A model generated the notes under the pieces. It did not search any database, was not told the origin of the DNA, and saw only the letters and a program-made list of their open reading frames with translations. From NCBI RefSeq assembly GCF_019711435.1, contig NZ_JAIGNK010000003.1, positions 62,001 through 126,000 on the forward strand: a stretch of DNA of 64,000 nucleotides, read 5' to 3'. Positions 29,282 through 39,563 of the stretch are shown here, in pieces; the first letter of the stretch is position 1; every line of letters starts with the position of its first letter. The stretch is from Qipengyuania polymorpha (GTDB taxonomy: Bacteria > Pseudomonadota > Alphaproteobacteria > Sphingomonadales > Sphingomonadaceae). Both the position numbers and the translations under genes were made by a program.

Positions 29282-29309
29282 ACTAGCGAAGGGGCTGGCA
29301 CCTTGTCAA
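29282..29309 (-). promoter_or_regulatory. Candidate promoter of tRNA-Leu
   Basis: A perfect -35 TTGACA (29309-29304, minus strand) lies about 80 bases upstream of the tRNA 5' end. The -10 at 16-17 bases' spacing (GCTAGT or CTAGTG) is only a partial match. It is the only promoter-like signal between the tRNA and the divergent dehydrogenase gene. Confidence 0.4.
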
Positions 29310-29412
29310 CGCTAATTGCGCACCGCGTGCGGCGAATGCTTGCGGGGACGCGCGCCTTGCGGCTAGGGCGCAGCCACGATTCCCCATTTCGCGAAATTTC
29401 GAGACGAGACAG

Positions 29413-30363
29413 ATGGCAAAGAGCGGCGCGTTGAACGGCAAGATGGTGGTGCTGATGGGTGGCACCGGTTTCCTCGGCAATTACGTGGCGCAGGCGCTGC
29501 TCTCGCGCGGCGCGCGGCTGCGCATCTGCGGACGCGACCCGCAAGCGGCCTTCAAGCTCAAACCGCTCGCCAATCTCGGCCAGCTGCAGTTCGCGCGCAT
29601 GAACGCGACCGACCGCCAGAGCGTGGAGCGCTGCATCGAAGGCGCCGATGCGGTGGTAAACCTCGTCGGCAGCTTCGACGGCAATCTGCGCAAGCTCATG
29701 GGCGAGGCACCGGGCTGGATGGCCGAGGCAGCCAAGAGCACCGGTGCACAGAGCTTCGTCCATGTCAGCGCCATCGCAGCCGAGCCGGACGAGGATACGG
29801 TCAACGAATACGCCAGCGCCAAGCATCTCGGCGAAGAGCGCGTGAAGGCGGCCTACAAGAACGCCACCATCGTCCGCCCGTCGATTATCTTCGGCAAGGA
29901 CGACAACTTCCTCAACATGTTCGGCGATTTGATTTCCAAGCTGCCGGTGCTGCCAGTCTTCGGACCCGAGGCCAAACTGCAGCTGGTCTATGTCGACGAT
30001 GTCGCCGAAGCCATCGCGCAGGCGCTCGAGAACCCGGGCAAGCATGGCGGCAAGACTTACGAGCTTGGCGGGCCCGAAGCGCTCACCATGATGGAAGTGA
30101 ACCAGCGCATCGCCGATGCCCAGCGCCGCAAGCGCACCTTCCTGCCGATGCCCGACGCGCTCTCGGCCACATTCGCCGCGCTTCCCGGCACGCCGATGGG
30201 CAGCGACCAGTGGAACCTGCTCAAGCAAGGCAATGTCGCCAGCGGAGATTATCCCGGCTTCGAGAAGTTCGGCATCGAGCCCAAACCGCTCGGCCTGTTC
30301 CTCGACAAGTGGATGACGCGCTTCCGCAAGCACGGCCGTTTCGAGCCGCGCCTCAGCGCCTGA
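29413..30363 (+). CDS. NDUFA9-like NAD(P)-binding protein, atypical SDR
   Basis: A 316-residue Rossmann-fold protein with the nucleotide motif GGTGFLG at 16-22 and the later family segments HVSAIAA and RPSIIFGKDDNFLN. It resembles the complex I accessory subunit NDUFA9 and alphaproteobacterial homologues often annotated as NADH-ubiquinone oxidoreductase 39 kDa-like. The usual SDR catalytic YxxxK appears only as YASAK. No complex I genes are nearby, so the role is uncertain. Confidence 0.8.
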   Translation: MAKSGALNGKMVVLMGGTGFLGNYVAQALLSRGARLRICGRDPQAAFKLKPLANLGQLQFARMNATDRQSVERCIEGADAVVNLVGSFDGNLRKLMGEAPGWMAEAAKSTGAQSFVHVSAIAAEPDEDTVNEYASAKHLGEERVKAAYKNATIVRPSIIFGKDDNFLNMFGDLISKLPVLPVFGPEAKLQLVYVDDVAEAIAQALENPGKHGGKTYELGGPEALTMMEVNQRIADAQRRKRTFLPMPDALSATFAALPGTPMGSDQWNLLKQGNVASGDYPGFEKFGIEPKPLGLFLDKWMTRFRKHGRFEPRLSA

Positions 30364-30379
30364 TCAGCGAAAGCCGCCT

Positions 30380-30823
30380 TTAAAGCGGCTCGACAATCAG
30401 CACCGCGCCGTCGCTGCCGCTGATGCGGACCTTGTCTCCGACCGCCGCGTCGCAGCCCTTCGCCAGCCACTCGCTGTCGCCATGCTTCACCCTGCCGGTA
30501 CCGCCGTCGATGGCCGACGTAACGACCGCGATTTCACCGGCCAGACGCATGCCGCGGCGGTTCATCTTGGGATCGGCGTCTTCGACCGGGTGCGCGCGCA
30601 GGTAATTGCGTCCGATGAACACGGCGGCGACGGCGAGCACGGCGAAAACCACGACCTGGATCGGCACGCCGATCGGCAGGACGAGCGTTATGAGCCCCGT
30701 CAGCAGGGCTGCTCCCGCCAGCCAGATCAGGAAGACCCCGGGGACGAGGATTTCGGCCGCGGCGAGGAAGAAGCCCAGCGCGATCCAGATCCAGTGGCTA
30801 TCGAGCGTTTCGAACCATTCCAT
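30380..30823 (-). CDS. NfeD-family membrane protein
   Basis: A 147-residue protein with three or four membrane segments in the first 75 residues and a soluble OB-fold-like C-terminal domain (about 85-147, with MRLAGEIAVV). It is the short NfeD form without a protease domain. The ATG overlaps the stop of the QmcA-like gene by one base (TAATG). NfeD and SPFH proteins are partner pairs thought to organise membrane-protein quality control. Confidence 0.87.
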   Translation of the reverse strand: MEWFETLDSHWIWIALGFFLAAAEILVPGVFLIWLAGAALLTGLITLVLPIGVPIQVVVFAVLAVAAVFIGRNYLRAHPVEDADPKMNRRGMRLAGEIAVVTSAIDGGTGRVKHGDSEWLAKGCDAAVGDKVRISGSDGAVLIVEPL

Positions 30824-31845
30824 TAACGGTCTCCCGAATAGCCGCTACGCGGAACGCTCGGCGCAGCGGAGCGCGGTTGCGGGCGCGGTGCGGGGCTGGG
30901 CGAGGGAGTGCGCGGCGGCGTGCCGCCGCCCGGGCGGTCGTCGGTGATGCCTTTGACCAGCTCGCCGATGCCGCCGATCGAGCCGATGAGTTGCGTCGCC
31001 TCGACCGGGAAGAGAATGGTCTTGGCGTTGGGGCTGGTGGCGAACTTGCCGATGGCCTTGGTGTATTCCTGCGCCACGAAGTAATTGAGCGCCTGCCCGC
31101 CCGAACCTTCGATGGCATCGTTGACGACCTGCGTTGCCTTGGCTTCTGCCTCGGCCTCACGCTCGCGCGCCTCGGCATCGCGGAAAGCAGATTCGCGGCG
31201 ACCTTCTGCTTCGAGGATGGCGGACTGCTTCTCACCTTCTGCGCGAAGGATTTTCGAGGCGCGGTCGCCTTCCGCCTCGAGAATTTCGGCGCGCTTCAGA
31301 CGCTCCGCCTTCATCTGGCGGGCCATGGCTTCGGAGATGTCCATCGGCGGACGGATGTCCTTGATCTCGACACGGGTGATTTTTACCCCCCATGGCGAGG
31401 TCGCATGGTCGACCACCGAGAGCAGGCGGGCGTTGATCTCGTCACGCTTCGACAGCGTTTCGTCGAGGTCCATCGAGCCCATGACCGTACGCAGGTTCGT
31501 GGTGGTGAGCGCCATGATGGCGTTGTAGAGGTTAGAAACCTCGTAAGCCGCCTTGCCCGCATCGAGGACCTGGAAGAAGACCACCGCATCGGTGCCGACC
31601 ATCGCGTTGTCGGCGGTGATGATTTCCTGCCCCGGAATGTCGAGCACCTGCTCCATCATGTTCACCTTCTGCCCGACGCGGTCGATGAAGGGGATGATGA
31701 CGTGGAGGCCCGGTTCGGCCGCCAGCGTGAACTTGCCGAGCCGCTCGATCGTGTAAACATACCCCTGTTTGACGACGCGAACGCCCATCGCGATGAAAAT
31801 AATCACCAGTCCGAGAATGGCGATAAGAACGGCTAGCAAATCCAT
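30823..31845 (-). CDS. SPFH/Band 7 protein, QmcA-like
   Basis: A 340-residue membrane-anchored scaffold. One N-terminal membrane segment (3-22) is followed by a Band 7 domain (about 25-190) with the typical [10 protein letters not shown] and [13 protein letters not shown] segments. A long charged coiled coil (about 195-265) follows, then a proline- and arginine-rich tail after 300. The start at 31845 has an AGGGGG site. It is translationally coupled to nfeD. The low-complexity tail is longer than in E. coli QmcA. Confidence 0.88.
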   Translation of the reverse strand: MDLLAVLIAILGLVIIFIAMGVRVVKQGYVYTIERLGKFTLAAEPGLHVIIPFIDRVGQKVNMMEQVLDIPGQEIITADNAMVGTDAVVFFQVLDAGKAAYEVSNLYNAIMALTTTNLRTVMGSMDLDETLSKRDEINARLLSVVDHATSPWGVKITRVEIKDIRPPMDISEAMARQMKAERLKRAEILEAEGDRASKILRAEGEKQSAILEAEGRRESAFRDAEAREREAEAEAKATQVVNDAIEGSGGQALNYFVAQEYTKAIGKFATSPNAKTILFPVEATQLIGSIGGIGELVKGITDDRPGGGTPPRTPSPSPAPRPQPRSAAPSVPRSGYSGDR

Positions 31846-31939
31846 GATGACCCCCTGAATGATCCTGTCGGCGATGCTAGCGCGCCTTTGTCGGCGGGCA
31901 AGCAAAACCGGATGTGACGCGCCCTTATTTCGACAGAGG

Positions 31940-33199
31940 TTAGCGTCCGGTATATTCCGGCCCATAAACCGCATCGCGGAAATCATGGTGCAACTGGTTG
32001 TCGAAAGGCATTTTCTGCGTCGCGAAGATGACGACCATGTCCTGGTGCGGATCGACCCAGAACAGCATCGATGGCCAGCCGTCCCAGAAGAATTCGCCGA
32101 CGCTACCGCGGTTTTCGTCCGGCGTGGCGGGCGGCGCGGTGCGGACGAAGAAATCGAAGCCGAAGCCGCCGCTACCCTTGCCAGGGAGGAAAGACCGGCG
32201 TTCTGGACCAATCGACGGGTCGAGGTGGTCGGTCGCCATCAACCCCACCGTGGCCGGCTTCAGGATGCGCACATCATCAAGCGCGCCATCGCCCAGCAAC
32301 ATGCGGGCGAAGCGAAGGTAATCGTCGACTGTCCCGACCAGCCCACCACCACCCATGGTCATCGGTTTGCCGACGAAGCCCGCAGCAATCCAGTCCGGAT
32401 TCAGCACCGGGGTGAAAGTTCCGCCCGGCCCCACATCATAGATCGTCGCCAGGCGATGCAAGTCCGTACGGGCATTGGGCCAGCCCATGTCGTCCATCCC
32501 GAGCGGGTCGAAGATCGTTTTCTCGACATATTGCGCAAATGGTTTTCCCGAGAGGACCTCGACCAACCGCGCCTGGACGTCGACAGCTGCGCTGTAGTGC
32601 CACTGCGTGCCCGGCTCGTAGAGCAGCGGGACCTGCGCCATCGCCTGCGAGAATTCGGCGAGCGATTTGTCGGGCGACAGGGGCTGCAAGTCGTTCCACA
32701 CGAGGTCGGCGTGGTTTTGCGGATCGCCGTCCGGGCCATAGGTAAAGCCCGCCGTATGCCGCAGAACGTCGCGCACGGTTATGGGGCGACGCGGCGGGCT
32801 GGTGATCACGCGCCCATCGACAGTCTCACCGCGCAGCACCTCGACATCGCGGAACTCTGGGAGATGCCAGTGGAGCGGGTCGTCGAGGTGGAACTTGCCC
32901 TCTTCCCACAGCGTCATCACCGCGACGCCGGTGACCGGCTTGGTCATGGAGAAGAACTGGACCACGGTGTCGCGGTTAAACTCGCGCCCTTTTTCGCGAT
33001 CGGCCATCCCGGCGGCATCGAAGCATCGTTCGGCGCCACCTTTCCAGACGAGTGCAGAAGCGCCTGCCACGCGTTCCTGTTCAACAATATCATCGAGGAA
33101 TGCGGCTATCCGCTCGCAATCCGGCTCATAGTCTTGCGCGGCGAGCGGGGTGCCGAGACAAGCGGCAAGCGCCGCCACGACGCGCAGGAGCAGCTTCAT
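31940..33199 (-). CDS. Secreted serine hydrolase, class C beta-lactamase family
   Basis: A 419-residue exported hydrolase with a signal peptide cleaved near Ala 21. The nucleophile motif SMTK is at 84-87, and WHYSAA supplies the tyrosine of the second motif. This family includes esterases, D-aminopeptidases and beta-lactamases; nothing here identifies an antibiotic substrate. The ATG overlaps the stop of the dienelactone hydrolase-like gene (ATGA, 33196-33199), so two exported hydrolases are made from one message. Confidence 0.85.
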   Translation of the reverse strand: MKLLLRVVAALAACLGTPLAAQDYEPDCERIAAFLDDIVEQERVAGASALVWKGGAERCFDAAGMADREKGREFNRDTVVQFFSMTKPVTGVAVMTLWEEGKFHLDDPLHWHLPEFRDVEVLRGETVDGRVITSPPRRPITVRDVLRHTAGFTYGPDGDPQNHADLVWNDLQPLSPDKSLAEFSQAMAQVPLLYEPGTQWHYSAAVDVQARLVEVLSGKPFAQYVEKTIFDPLGMDDMGWPNARTDLHRLATIYDVGPGGTFTPVLNPDWIAAGFVGKPMTMGGGGLVGTVDDYLRFARMLLGDGALDDVRILKPATVGLMATDHLDPSIGPERRSFLPGKGSGGFGFDFFVRTAPPATPDENRGSVGEFFWDGWPSMLFWVDPHQDMVVIFATQKMPFDNQLHHDFRDAVYGPEYTGR

Positions 33200-34068
33200 A
33201 CGAGCGCCTCGGCATAGGTTGCGAGCAATCGGCTCCACGCCCTTTCAGCGGCGGGTTTGTCGTAGGCAGGACTGTCCGGAACACACCAGCCATGGTCGGC
33301 GGGATAGACTTCGATTTCGGCAGTCGTCCCGGCCGCGCTGGCGGCATTGCGAAGCGCGGTCTTGGCTTCCGGCTCCTTCGCATCGTCGTTCTCGGCAATC
33401 GCGATGAGGTAGTGCGCATCTTCGCGCAGCATGCGGTGCGGGCTGTCCTCGCCTTCGCGGACGAGTCCTCCTCCGTGGAAGCTGGCTGCAGCGTGATAAT
33501 GATCGTGCGCGGCGACGCTCCAGATGGTGAAGGGGCCGCCCATGCAATAGCCCTGCGTGCCAATGCCTGCCGACTGGTCGACCGCCGCCTGCCCGGCAAA
33601 CCATTCGGCCACCGCGCGAGCATCGCTCCGAATAGCTTCGGCATCGAGTTTCGCCCGCCAGGGCTTCACCTTGTCCCATCCCCCATTGCCGGCGAAATCG
33701 GCGAAGTCGGCGAACTGTTCGCCAGCGACATCGCGGTAATAGGGGTTCACTAGGAGGACGGCATAGCCTTCTTCCGCCAGCCGCTGCGCCATGGCGCGCT
33801 TGGCCGGGCGAATCCCGGCAATGTCGGGCCAGAAGAGCACCGGGGGCGACTTGCCGGTTCCGGAGTGGAAGAATTCCGCGTCCATCGTGCCCGACGGGGT
33901 CGCGATGGTAACATTGCCATGGGCTATCGTGCTCGGTCCATCGGCCTGGCTATTGACCGGTTCTCCCGGCGAACAAGCCGCCGCCGCACCTGCCAGCGTG
34001 CCCGCGCCGAAGGTCCTGCGGGTGAGCTTCTGCTTCGCCCAGCGGGCAAGGTCTTCCTGGTCGCACAT
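33196..34068 (-). CDS. Dienelactone hydrolase-family protein, probable Tat lipoprotein
   Basis: A 290-residue alpha/beta hydrolase. The N-terminus carries a twin-arginine motif (TRRTF, Arg 17-18), a hydrophobic stretch and a cysteine at 32 in a lipobox-like context, suggesting Tat export and lipidation. The nucleophile is Cys 175 in GYCMGG, as in dienelactone hydrolase, with an Asp near 231 (ENDDAKEP) and His near 266 (ADHGW). The gene is coupled to the serine hydrolase downstream. The substrate is unknown. Confidence 0.82.
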   Translation of the reverse strand: MCDQEDLARWAKQKLTRRTFGAGTLAGAAAACSPGEPVNSQADGPSTIAHGNVTIATPSGTMDAEFFHSGTGKSPPVLFWPDIAGIRPAKRAMAQRLAEEGYAVLLVNPYYRDVAGEQFADFADFAGNGGWDKVKPWRAKLDAEAIRSDARAVAEWFAGQAAVDQSAGIGTQGYCMGGPFTIWSVAAHDHYHAAASFHGGGLVREGEDSPHRMLREDAHYLIAIAENDDAKEPEAKTALRNAASAAGTTAEIEVYPADHGWCVPDSPAYDKPAAERAWSRLLATYAEALV

Positions 34069-34274
34069 GCATCTCTCTCCACTTCCCCGTCCGGAGCCAA
34101 GACTAGCAGTGCCACCGTAGTCGACAAGGGCGACGGAGGCTGAAATACCGCGGCGGACCTGGCCGCTCGGTAGGGCAATATTAACCGCCTAAATTCGAAG
34201 CGGTAATAGTATGTCTTGACCCCTCGACGGTGCCGCTCCACAAAGAAGTGGAATTTTATTCGGGGGGATTACAA

Positions 34275-34721
34275 ATGGCTACGCAGGCAGACGCCGAATT
34301 CGGCGTAAACGAGGGCGCGCAGGTCGCACAGACCAACTGTCCGATGTGCGACGAAACGATTTCGGCACGCGCCAAGAAATGCCGGCACTGCGGTGAAACG
34401 CTCGACGTTTCCTTGCGCCGCGCAGAAGAAGCCATGCGCGCGAGCGAGCGGGGCGGAAACGTCTACATGAACGCCGCGGTCAGCAACACCACGCAGGCCG
34501 GACCGGTCGGCTACAGCCGCACCAAGAGCAAAATCGTCGCCTTCATCCTCGCCTGGTTCCTCGGCGGGTTTGGCGGGCACAAATTCTACCTCAACCGTGT
34601 CGGCCAAGGCCTGATCTACCTCATCTTCTGCTGGACCTTCATCCCTGCGATTATCGCCTTTGTCGAAGGCATCGTCTATCTCGTGATGGACGAAGAACGC
34701 TTCTGGCAGAAATACGGGTGA
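34275..34721 (+). CDS. TM2-domain protein with N-terminal zinc ribbon
   Basis: A 148-residue protein. The front contains two CxxC knuckles (CPMC and CRHC, about residues 22-42) forming a zinc ribbon. A TM2 domain follows from about 85, with [13 protein letters not shown] and two membrane segments. A GGGGGA ribosome-binding site precedes the ATG at 34275. TM2 proteins are common in bacteria, but their role is not established. The gene stands alone between two minus-strand blocks. Confidence 0.83.
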   Translation: MATQADAEFGVNEGAQVAQTNCPMCDETISARAKKCRHCGETLDVSLRRAEEAMRASERGGNVYMNAAVSNTTQAGPVGYSRTKSKIVAFILAWFLGGFGGHKFYLNRVGQGLIYLIFCWTFIPAIIAFVEGIVYLVMDEERFWQKYG

Positions 34722-34739
34722 AGTCGGGCCAGCCCCTGA

Positions 34740-35594
34740 TCAGCTCCTGAAAACCACCGTGCGCTGGCCACCCAGGAGGACGCGTTCTTCCAAGTGAAGG
34801 CGCACGGCCTCGGCCAGCACGCGGCTTTCGATATCTCGGCCCTTTCGCACCAGTTCTTCCGGGCTGTCGGCATGGCTGATGGGCTCTGCCGCCTGGTGGA
34901 TGATGGGACCTTCGTCGAGGTCGGCGGTGACGTAATGCGCGCTCGCGCCAATCATCTTCACCCCGCGCTCGTAGGCTTGGTGATAGGGCTTTGCACCTTT
35001 GAAGCCGGGCAGGAAGGAATGGTGGATGTTGATGCATCGCCCCGCGAAATGCGCCGCCTGCTCGTCGGATAATATCTGCATGTAGCGCGCCAGCACGACC
35101 AGTTCGGCATCGTAACGGTCGGCGAGTTCGCGCACCTTCGCTTCCTGGCTTGCCTTGGTATCGCTGGTAATGGGCAGGTGATGGAAGGGAATGTCACCCA
35201 GCGGCGTGTGCTCGATGGCTTCGCGCGGGTGGTTGGAGACGATCGCCACCGGCTCCATCGGCATTTCCCCGATACGCCAACGGTAGAGCAAATCGGCAAG
35301 GCAGTGGTCGAACTTGCTGACCATGATGAGCACACGCCGCGCTCGGTCGCGTAGCGCCAGTTTCCAGTCCATGCAGAACTCGCCTGCGATTGCAGCAAAA
35401 TCTTCGCGAATGGCTTCGCGCGAAGCCTCGCCGGGGTCGAATTCCACCCGCATGAAAAAGGCATCCGAGGCACGGTCGTTGAACTGCTGCGCTTCGAGGA
35501 TATTGCCCCCGCGCTCGAACAGGAAGGACGTGACGCGCGCAGTGATTCCCGGGCGGTCGGCGCAGGACAGGGTCAGGACGAGAGGTTCGCTCAT
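34740..35594 (-). CDS. purU: Formyltetrahydrofolate deformylase
   Basis: A 284-residue enzyme hydrolysing 10-formyl-THF to THF and formate. An ACT domain at about 5-80 is followed by a formyltransferase-like domain. The catalytic segment [19 protein letters not shown] and the [13 protein letters not shown] region carry the His and Asp of the family. PurT, which uses formate to make formyl-GAR, is encoded a few genes upstream on the same strand, so the two plausibly work together. Confidence 0.93.
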   Translation of the reverse strand: MSEPLVLTLSCADRPGITARVTSFLFERGGNILEAQQFNDRASDAFFMRVEFDPGEASREAIREDFAAIAGEFCMDWKLALRDRARRVLIMVSKFDHCLADLLYRWRIGEMPMEPVAIVSNHPREAIEHTPLGDIPFHHLPITSDTKASQEAKVRELADRYDAELVVLARYMQILSDEQAAHFAGRCINIHHSFLPGFKGAKPYHQAYERGVKMIGASAHYVTADLDEGPIIHQAAEPISHADSPEELVRKGRDIESRVLAEAVRLHLEERVLLGGQRTVVFRS

Positions 35595-35667
35595 GGCCCC
35601 GCTATTGCCGCCTCGACCCGCCACAAGGCAAGCGCGACATACTAGGCCGCGCCAAACGGCGGGTTTC

Positions 35668-35994
35668 TCATTCCTCGAGTTCGAAGATGACCTGGCGCAT
35701 GCCGGTCTCGCGCAGCGAATACTCCACGATCACCCGCTCGTCCTCTGCCAGGGGGCCGTCGCAGCGTACCACGCGGGCAATCGGGTCGCGCAGCGAGAAG
35801 CCTCCCTGCGCGATGACCTTGCGGATGGCGCGGACCATGGTGTCTTCCAGATAGCGCGCATTGCCGACGATCGAACGCTCGGTCGAAAAGGGATATTCGG
35901 CCCGCTGGTCGACGAATGTATCGGTCGGCCGGTGCGTTACCTGCACCCGGTCGCGATAAATCGCGACATCGAGATCGAGCCGGTGGATTTCCAT
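35668..35994 (-). CDS. Hypothetical protein
   Basis: A 108-residue soluble protein, acidic at the C-terminus, with no signal peptide or membrane segment. I do not recognise the family. It begins one base after the stop of the nitronate monooxygenase gene, so the two are almost certainly co-translated. Composition and codon use look like the neighbours, which supports a real gene. Segments such as [24 protein letters not shown] and [13 protein letters not shown] look conserved-protein-like rather than random. Confidence 0.65.
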   Translation of the reverse strand: MEIHRLDLDVAIYRDRVQVTHRPTDTFVDQRAEYPFSTERSIVGNARYLEDTMVRAIRKVIAQGGFSLRDPIARVVRCDGPLAEDERVIVEYSLRETGMRQVIFELEE

Positions 35995-35995
35995 G

Positions 35996-37012
35996 TCACC
36001 TGCGCGTCAGCGCTTCCTCGCTCTGCGCCATCAGCTTTTGCATGATGTCCGCGACGGGCTCTTCCGCCTTGAGCATGCCGACCGACTGGCCGGCCATCAG
36101 GCTGCCATTCTCGACATCGCCATCGATGACCGCGCGGCGCAGTGCGCCCGCCCAGTAATGCTCGATCTGCAGCTGTGCTTCTTCCATCGCGATTTCCTCG
36201 CGGTCCAGAACGCCTGCAACCTCGATCTGTTTCCGCGTAAATTCCTCGGTGCCCTTGTTTTTCAGCGCGCGCACCGGGATGACCGGCAGGCGCGGGTCTA
36301 CCTGCACGCTGGCGATCGCATCACGTGCATTGGCGCGGAAGAAGGCCTTCTTGAAGTTCTCGTGCGCGATGCTTTCGGCTGCGCAGGCGAAGCGCGTGCC
36401 GAGCTGGACACCCGCTGCGCCCATTTCGAGATAGCCCGCAATCGCATTTCCGCGCCCGATGCCGCCGGCGACGAAGATCAGGTGCTCTTCGGAGAGCTCA
36501 GGCAGCATTTCCTGCGCCAGCACGCTGGTCGAGACAGGGCCGATATGGCCGCCCGCTTCCATGCCTTCGATGACCAGCGCATCGGCGCCCGAGCGGAGCA
36601 GCTTCTTCGCCAGCGCCAGCGTCGGCGCGAAGCAGATGACCTTGGCGGGGTTTGCGCCGCCCTTGATGGCCTCGACGCTGCCCTTGGGCGGGATACCGCC
36701 CGCCAGCACCACATGGCTCACGCCCGCCTTGTCGCACACTTCGATGAGGTCGAAGAGTTGCGGGTGCATGGTGATGAGGTTCACGCCGAAAGGCTTGTCG
36801 GTCAGCTTCTGCGTCTCGGCAATCTCGTTCTCGAGCAGTTCGGGTGTCATCGCCCCGCAGGCAATCACGCCGAAACCACCGGCGTTGGAGATGGCGGAGA
36901 CGAGGTTGCGCTCCGACACCCAGCTCATCGCGCCGCACAGGATGGCATATTTGGAGCCGAGGAATTCTGCGCCGCGCTGCATCAGGCGGTCGGTCTTGGG
37001 AAAGTCTGTCAT
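35996..37012 (-). CDS. Nitronate monooxygenase-family FMN enzyme
   Basis: A 338-residue TIM-barrel flavoprotein of the 2-nitropropane dioxygenase family. FMN-site motifs are visible: AMSWVSERNLVSAISNAGGFG near the front, GMEAGGHIG near 165-175, VAGGIGRGNAIA near 190 and MGAAGVQLGTRF near 208-220. It would oxidise alkyl nitronates, though many members are simply flavin oxidoreductases. It lies 45 bases after purT and directly before the hypothetical gene. Confidence 0.87.
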   Translation of the reverse strand: MTDFPKTDRLMQRGAEFLGSKYAILCGAMSWVSERNLVSAISNAGGFGVIACGAMTPELLENEIAETQKLTDKPFGVNLITMHPQLFDLIEVCDKAGVSHVVLAGGIPPKGSVEAIKGGANPAKVICFAPTLALAKKLLRSGADALVIEGMEAGGHIGPVSTSVLAQEMLPELSEEHLIFVAGGIGRGNAIAGYLEMGAAGVQLGTRFACAAESIAHENFKKAFFRANARDAIASVQVDPRLPVIPVRALKNKGTEEFTRKQIEVAGVLDREEIAMEEAQLQIEHYWAGALRRAVIDGDVENGSLMAGQSVGMLKAEEPVADIMQKLMAQSEEALTRR

Positions 37013-37057
37013 GGGAGGAGCGCTTAGGACGCGCGCAACGTTACGGCAAGCGGGCAG

Positions 37058-38221
37058 CTAGTCGCCGTAGCTGATGCGGACCTTGTGCGCGGCATCGCGG
37101 GCCTTGCGGCGTGCCTCGTCGGTGTCGCCAGCCGTCGCCAGCGCCACGCCCATCCGGCGATAAGGGCGGCTGGTGGGCTTGGCGAAGATGCGCAGGTCGG
37201 CTCCACTCTCCGAGAGCGCATCGGCGAGGCCTTCGTAGGATAGCTCCGCGCTATCACGCTCGGCGAGGATGACTGCGCTTGCTGAGGGCCTTGCGCGCAG
37301 TTCGGCAGGGACCGGCAGGCCCATTACCGCGCGGGCGTGGAGGTCGAATTCGGTGAGGTTCTGGCTCACCAGCGTGACCATGCCGGTGTCGTGCGGGCGC
37401 GGTGAGAGCTCGGAGAAGATGACCTCCTCGCCCTTCACGAAGAATTCGACCCCGAACAGGCCATAACCGCCGAGGTCGTCGACCACTTTCTTCGCCATGC
37501 CCTGCGCCTTCGCGGTGGCCGCGTCGGACATGGGCGTGGGTTGCCAGCTTTCCTGGTAATCGCCGCGCTCCTGCCGGTGGCCGATGGGCGGGCAGAAGGT
37601 CACGCCGCCCCTGTGGCGGACGGTCAGCAGGGTGATTTCATAGTCGAAGTCGACGAATTGCTCGACGATGACGCGCTGGCGGTCGCCGCGCATATTGGCG
37701 CAGGCATAGTCCCACGCCTCCTCCAGCCTGCCCTCCTCGCGCACGGTGCTCTGGCCCTTGCCACTCGACGACATGACCGGCTTGATGACGCAGGGAAAGC
37801 CGGTGTGCTCGGCCGCCGCGCGCACCTCGTCGAGGTTCTTCGCGTAGCGGTATTTCGACGTCACCAGACCCAGCTCGTTTGCCGCGAGGTCGCGGATGGC
37901 ATCGCGGTTCATGGTCAGCTGCGCCGCGCGGGCGGAGGGGACGACGGTGAAGCCCTCTTCCTCCAGCTCGGCGAGTACCGAGGTGCGGATGGCCTCGATT
38001 TCGGGGACGATGTAGTCGGGCCGGTGCGTCTCGACCGCCTCGCGCAGCCGCTCGCCATCGAGCATCGAGAAGACCTCGCGCGCATCGGCCAGCTGCATGG
38101 CAGGCGCGTCGTCATAGCTGTCGCAAGCCACCACGTAAGCGCCGAGCCGCTTCGCCGAGATGACGAATTCGCGCCCCAGTTCGCCAGAACCCAGCAGCAG
38201 GATTTTCGCAGTAAAGCCCAT
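37058..38221 (-). CDS. purT: Formate-dependent phosphoribosylglycinamide formyltransferase
   Basis: A 387-residue ATP-grasp enzyme that formylates GAR with free formate and ATP in purine synthesis. Motifs: [13 protein letters not shown] at the front, [11 protein letters not shown] in the ATP-grasp domain, and [24 protein letters not shown] for metal and nucleotide binding. It starts eight bases after lysC. Free formate is produced by PurU, HutG and FghA in this window. Confidence 0.95.
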   Translation of the reverse strand: MGFTAKILLLGSGELGREFVISAKRLGAYVVACDSYDDAPAMQLADAREVFSMLDGERLREAVETHRPDYIVPEIEAIRTSVLAELEEEGFTVVPSARAAQLTMNRDAIRDLAANELGLVTSKYRYAKNLDEVRAAAEHTGFPCVIKPVMSSSGKGQSTVREEGRLEEAWDYACANMRGDRQRVIVEQFVDFDYEITLLTVRHRGGVTFCPPIGHRQERGDYQESWQPTPMSDAATAKAQGMAKKVVDDLGGYGLFGVEFFVKGEEVIFSELSPRPHDTGMVTLVSQNLTEFDLHARAVMGLPVPAELRARPSASAVILAERDSAELSYEGLADALSESGADLRIFAKPTSRPYRRMGVALATAGDTDEARRKARDAAHKVRISYGD

Positions 38222-38229
38222 CCCCGCTC

Positions 38230-39510
38230 CTACGCCGCCTCGTCGGCTGCATCTAGGCCATAGGCCGTGTGCAGCACGCGCACCGCGAGTTCGGTCTCGT
38301 CCTCGTCGATCATCACGCTGACCTTGATTTCCGAAGTCGTGATGGCCTGGATGTTGATGCCGCGGTCGGCCAGAGCCTGGAACATCGTCGCCGCAACGCC
38401 AGCGTGGCTCTTCATGCCGACGCCGACGACCGAGATCTTGGCAATCTTGCTGTCGGTGATGAGGCGGTTGTAGCCGATGTCGTCGCGCTTGTCCTCGAGC
38501 AGCGCCTGCGCGCGCGCGAGGTCGGCCTGAGGGACGGTGAAGGTCACGTCCGTTTCGCCCTTGTCGCGGCCGACGTTCTGGATGATCATGTCGACATTGA
38601 TGCTGGCCTTGGCGAGCGGCTCGAAAATATGCGCCACCGCGCCCGGCTTGTCGGGCACGCGGGTGAGGATCACCTTCGCTTCGTTCTTGTCATGCGCGAT
38701 GCCCGTTACGTGCTGGCGTTCCACGAGGCCCTTCTCCACCAATTCGTTCATTTCCTCTTCCGACACGATCATCGTGCCCGGAAGTTCGTCTGCGGGGACG
38801 GCATCGTCGCCCACGAAGCTGGAGAGGACCTGCACGCGCACGCCCTCCTTCATGGCTAGGCCTACACTGCGGGTCTGCAGCACCTTGGCCCCCACGCTCG
38901 CCAGTTCGAGCATTTCCTCGTACGTCACCGCCTTCAGCTTGCGCGCCTTGGCAACGATGCGCGGGTCGGTCGTGTAGACCCCGTCGACATCGGTGTAGAT
39001 ATCGCAGCGGTCGGCCTTCACCGCCGCCGCCACAGCGACTGCCGAGGTGTCCGAGCCTCCGCGTCCGAGCGTCGTGATGCGCCCGTCGTCGGACAGGCCC
39101 TGGAAGCCGGGAATGACTGCGATCTCGCCGGCCTTCATGGAGGCGGTAAGCTCGTCACCATCGATGTCCGCAATCCGAGCCTTGGCATGCGCCTCGATCG
39201 TGCGGACCGGAAGCTGCCAGCCGAGCCAGCTGCGTGCCTTCGCGCCGAGCGATTGCAGGGTGAGAGCCAGCAGGCCCGAAGTGACCTGTTCGCCGCTCGC
39301 GACCACCACGTCATATTCGGCGGGGTCGTAAAGCGCGTTTGCTTCGCGGCAGAAATTGACCAGCCGGTCGGTCTCGCCCGCCATGGCGCTGACGACGACC
39401 GCGACCTCGTTACCGCCCGCCGCCTGCTTGCGCACGATATTGGCGACGCGGCGAATGCGTTCGGTCCCCGCCATGGAGGTGCCGCCGAATTTCATCACGA
39501 TACGGGCCAA
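38230..39510 (-). CDS. lysC: Aspartate kinase
   Basis: A 426-residue enzyme phosphorylating aspartate, the first step to lysine, threonine and methionine. The kinase domain begins with MKFGGTSM and includes [11 protein letters not shown] and [12 protein letters not shown]. Two ACT domains follow from about 260 for feedback control. The TTG at 39510 (giving [10 protein letters not shown]) is the usual start for this family and has a GGAG site ten bases upstream; ATG at 39495 is the alternative but lacks a site. It is divergent from ubiG. Confidence 0.93.
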   Translation of the reverse strand: MARIVMKFGGTSMAGTERIRRVANIVRKQAAGGNEVAVVVSAMAGETDRLVNFCREANALYDPAEYDVVVASGEQVTSGLLALTLQSLGAKARSWLGWQLPVRTIEAHAKARIADIDGDELTASMKAGEIAVIPGFQGLSDDGRITTLGRGGSDTSAVAVAAAVKADRCDIYTDVDGVYTTDPRIVAKARKLKAVTYEEMLELASVGAKVLQTRSVGLAMKEGVRVQVLSSFVGDDAVPADELPGTMIVSEEEMNELVEKGLVERQHVTGIAHDKNEAKVILTRVPDKPGAVAHIFEPLAKASINVDMIIQNVGRDKGETDVTFTVPQADLARAQALLEDKRDDIGYNRLITDSKIAKISVVGVGMKSHAGVAATMFQALADRGINIQAITTSEIKVSVMIDEDETELAVRVLHTAYGLDAADEAA

Positions 39511-39563
39511 GCGGGGAATTCTCCGTGCTGGAATGACTGCCTTGAGGCTGCTAGCCACGCGGC

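Noticed and set aside
30372..30390. Inverted repeat AGCCGC...GCGGCT between the NDUFA9-like gene and nfeD
   Set aside because: Six-base arms without a T-run and overlapping the nfeD stop codon; it could be a weak bidirectional terminator, but chance is as likely.
31940..33199. Antibiotic-resistance beta-lactamase
   Set aside because: The protein has the class C fold motifs, but the second motif is YSAA and there is no AmpR-like regulator. Family members are mostly esterases and peptidases.
34237..34260. Hairpin TCCAC...GTGGA followed by ATTTTATT before the TM2 gene
   Set aside because: A five-base stem with a broken T-run is too weak for a terminator, and it lies immediately before the ribosome-binding site, so no regulatory call is made.
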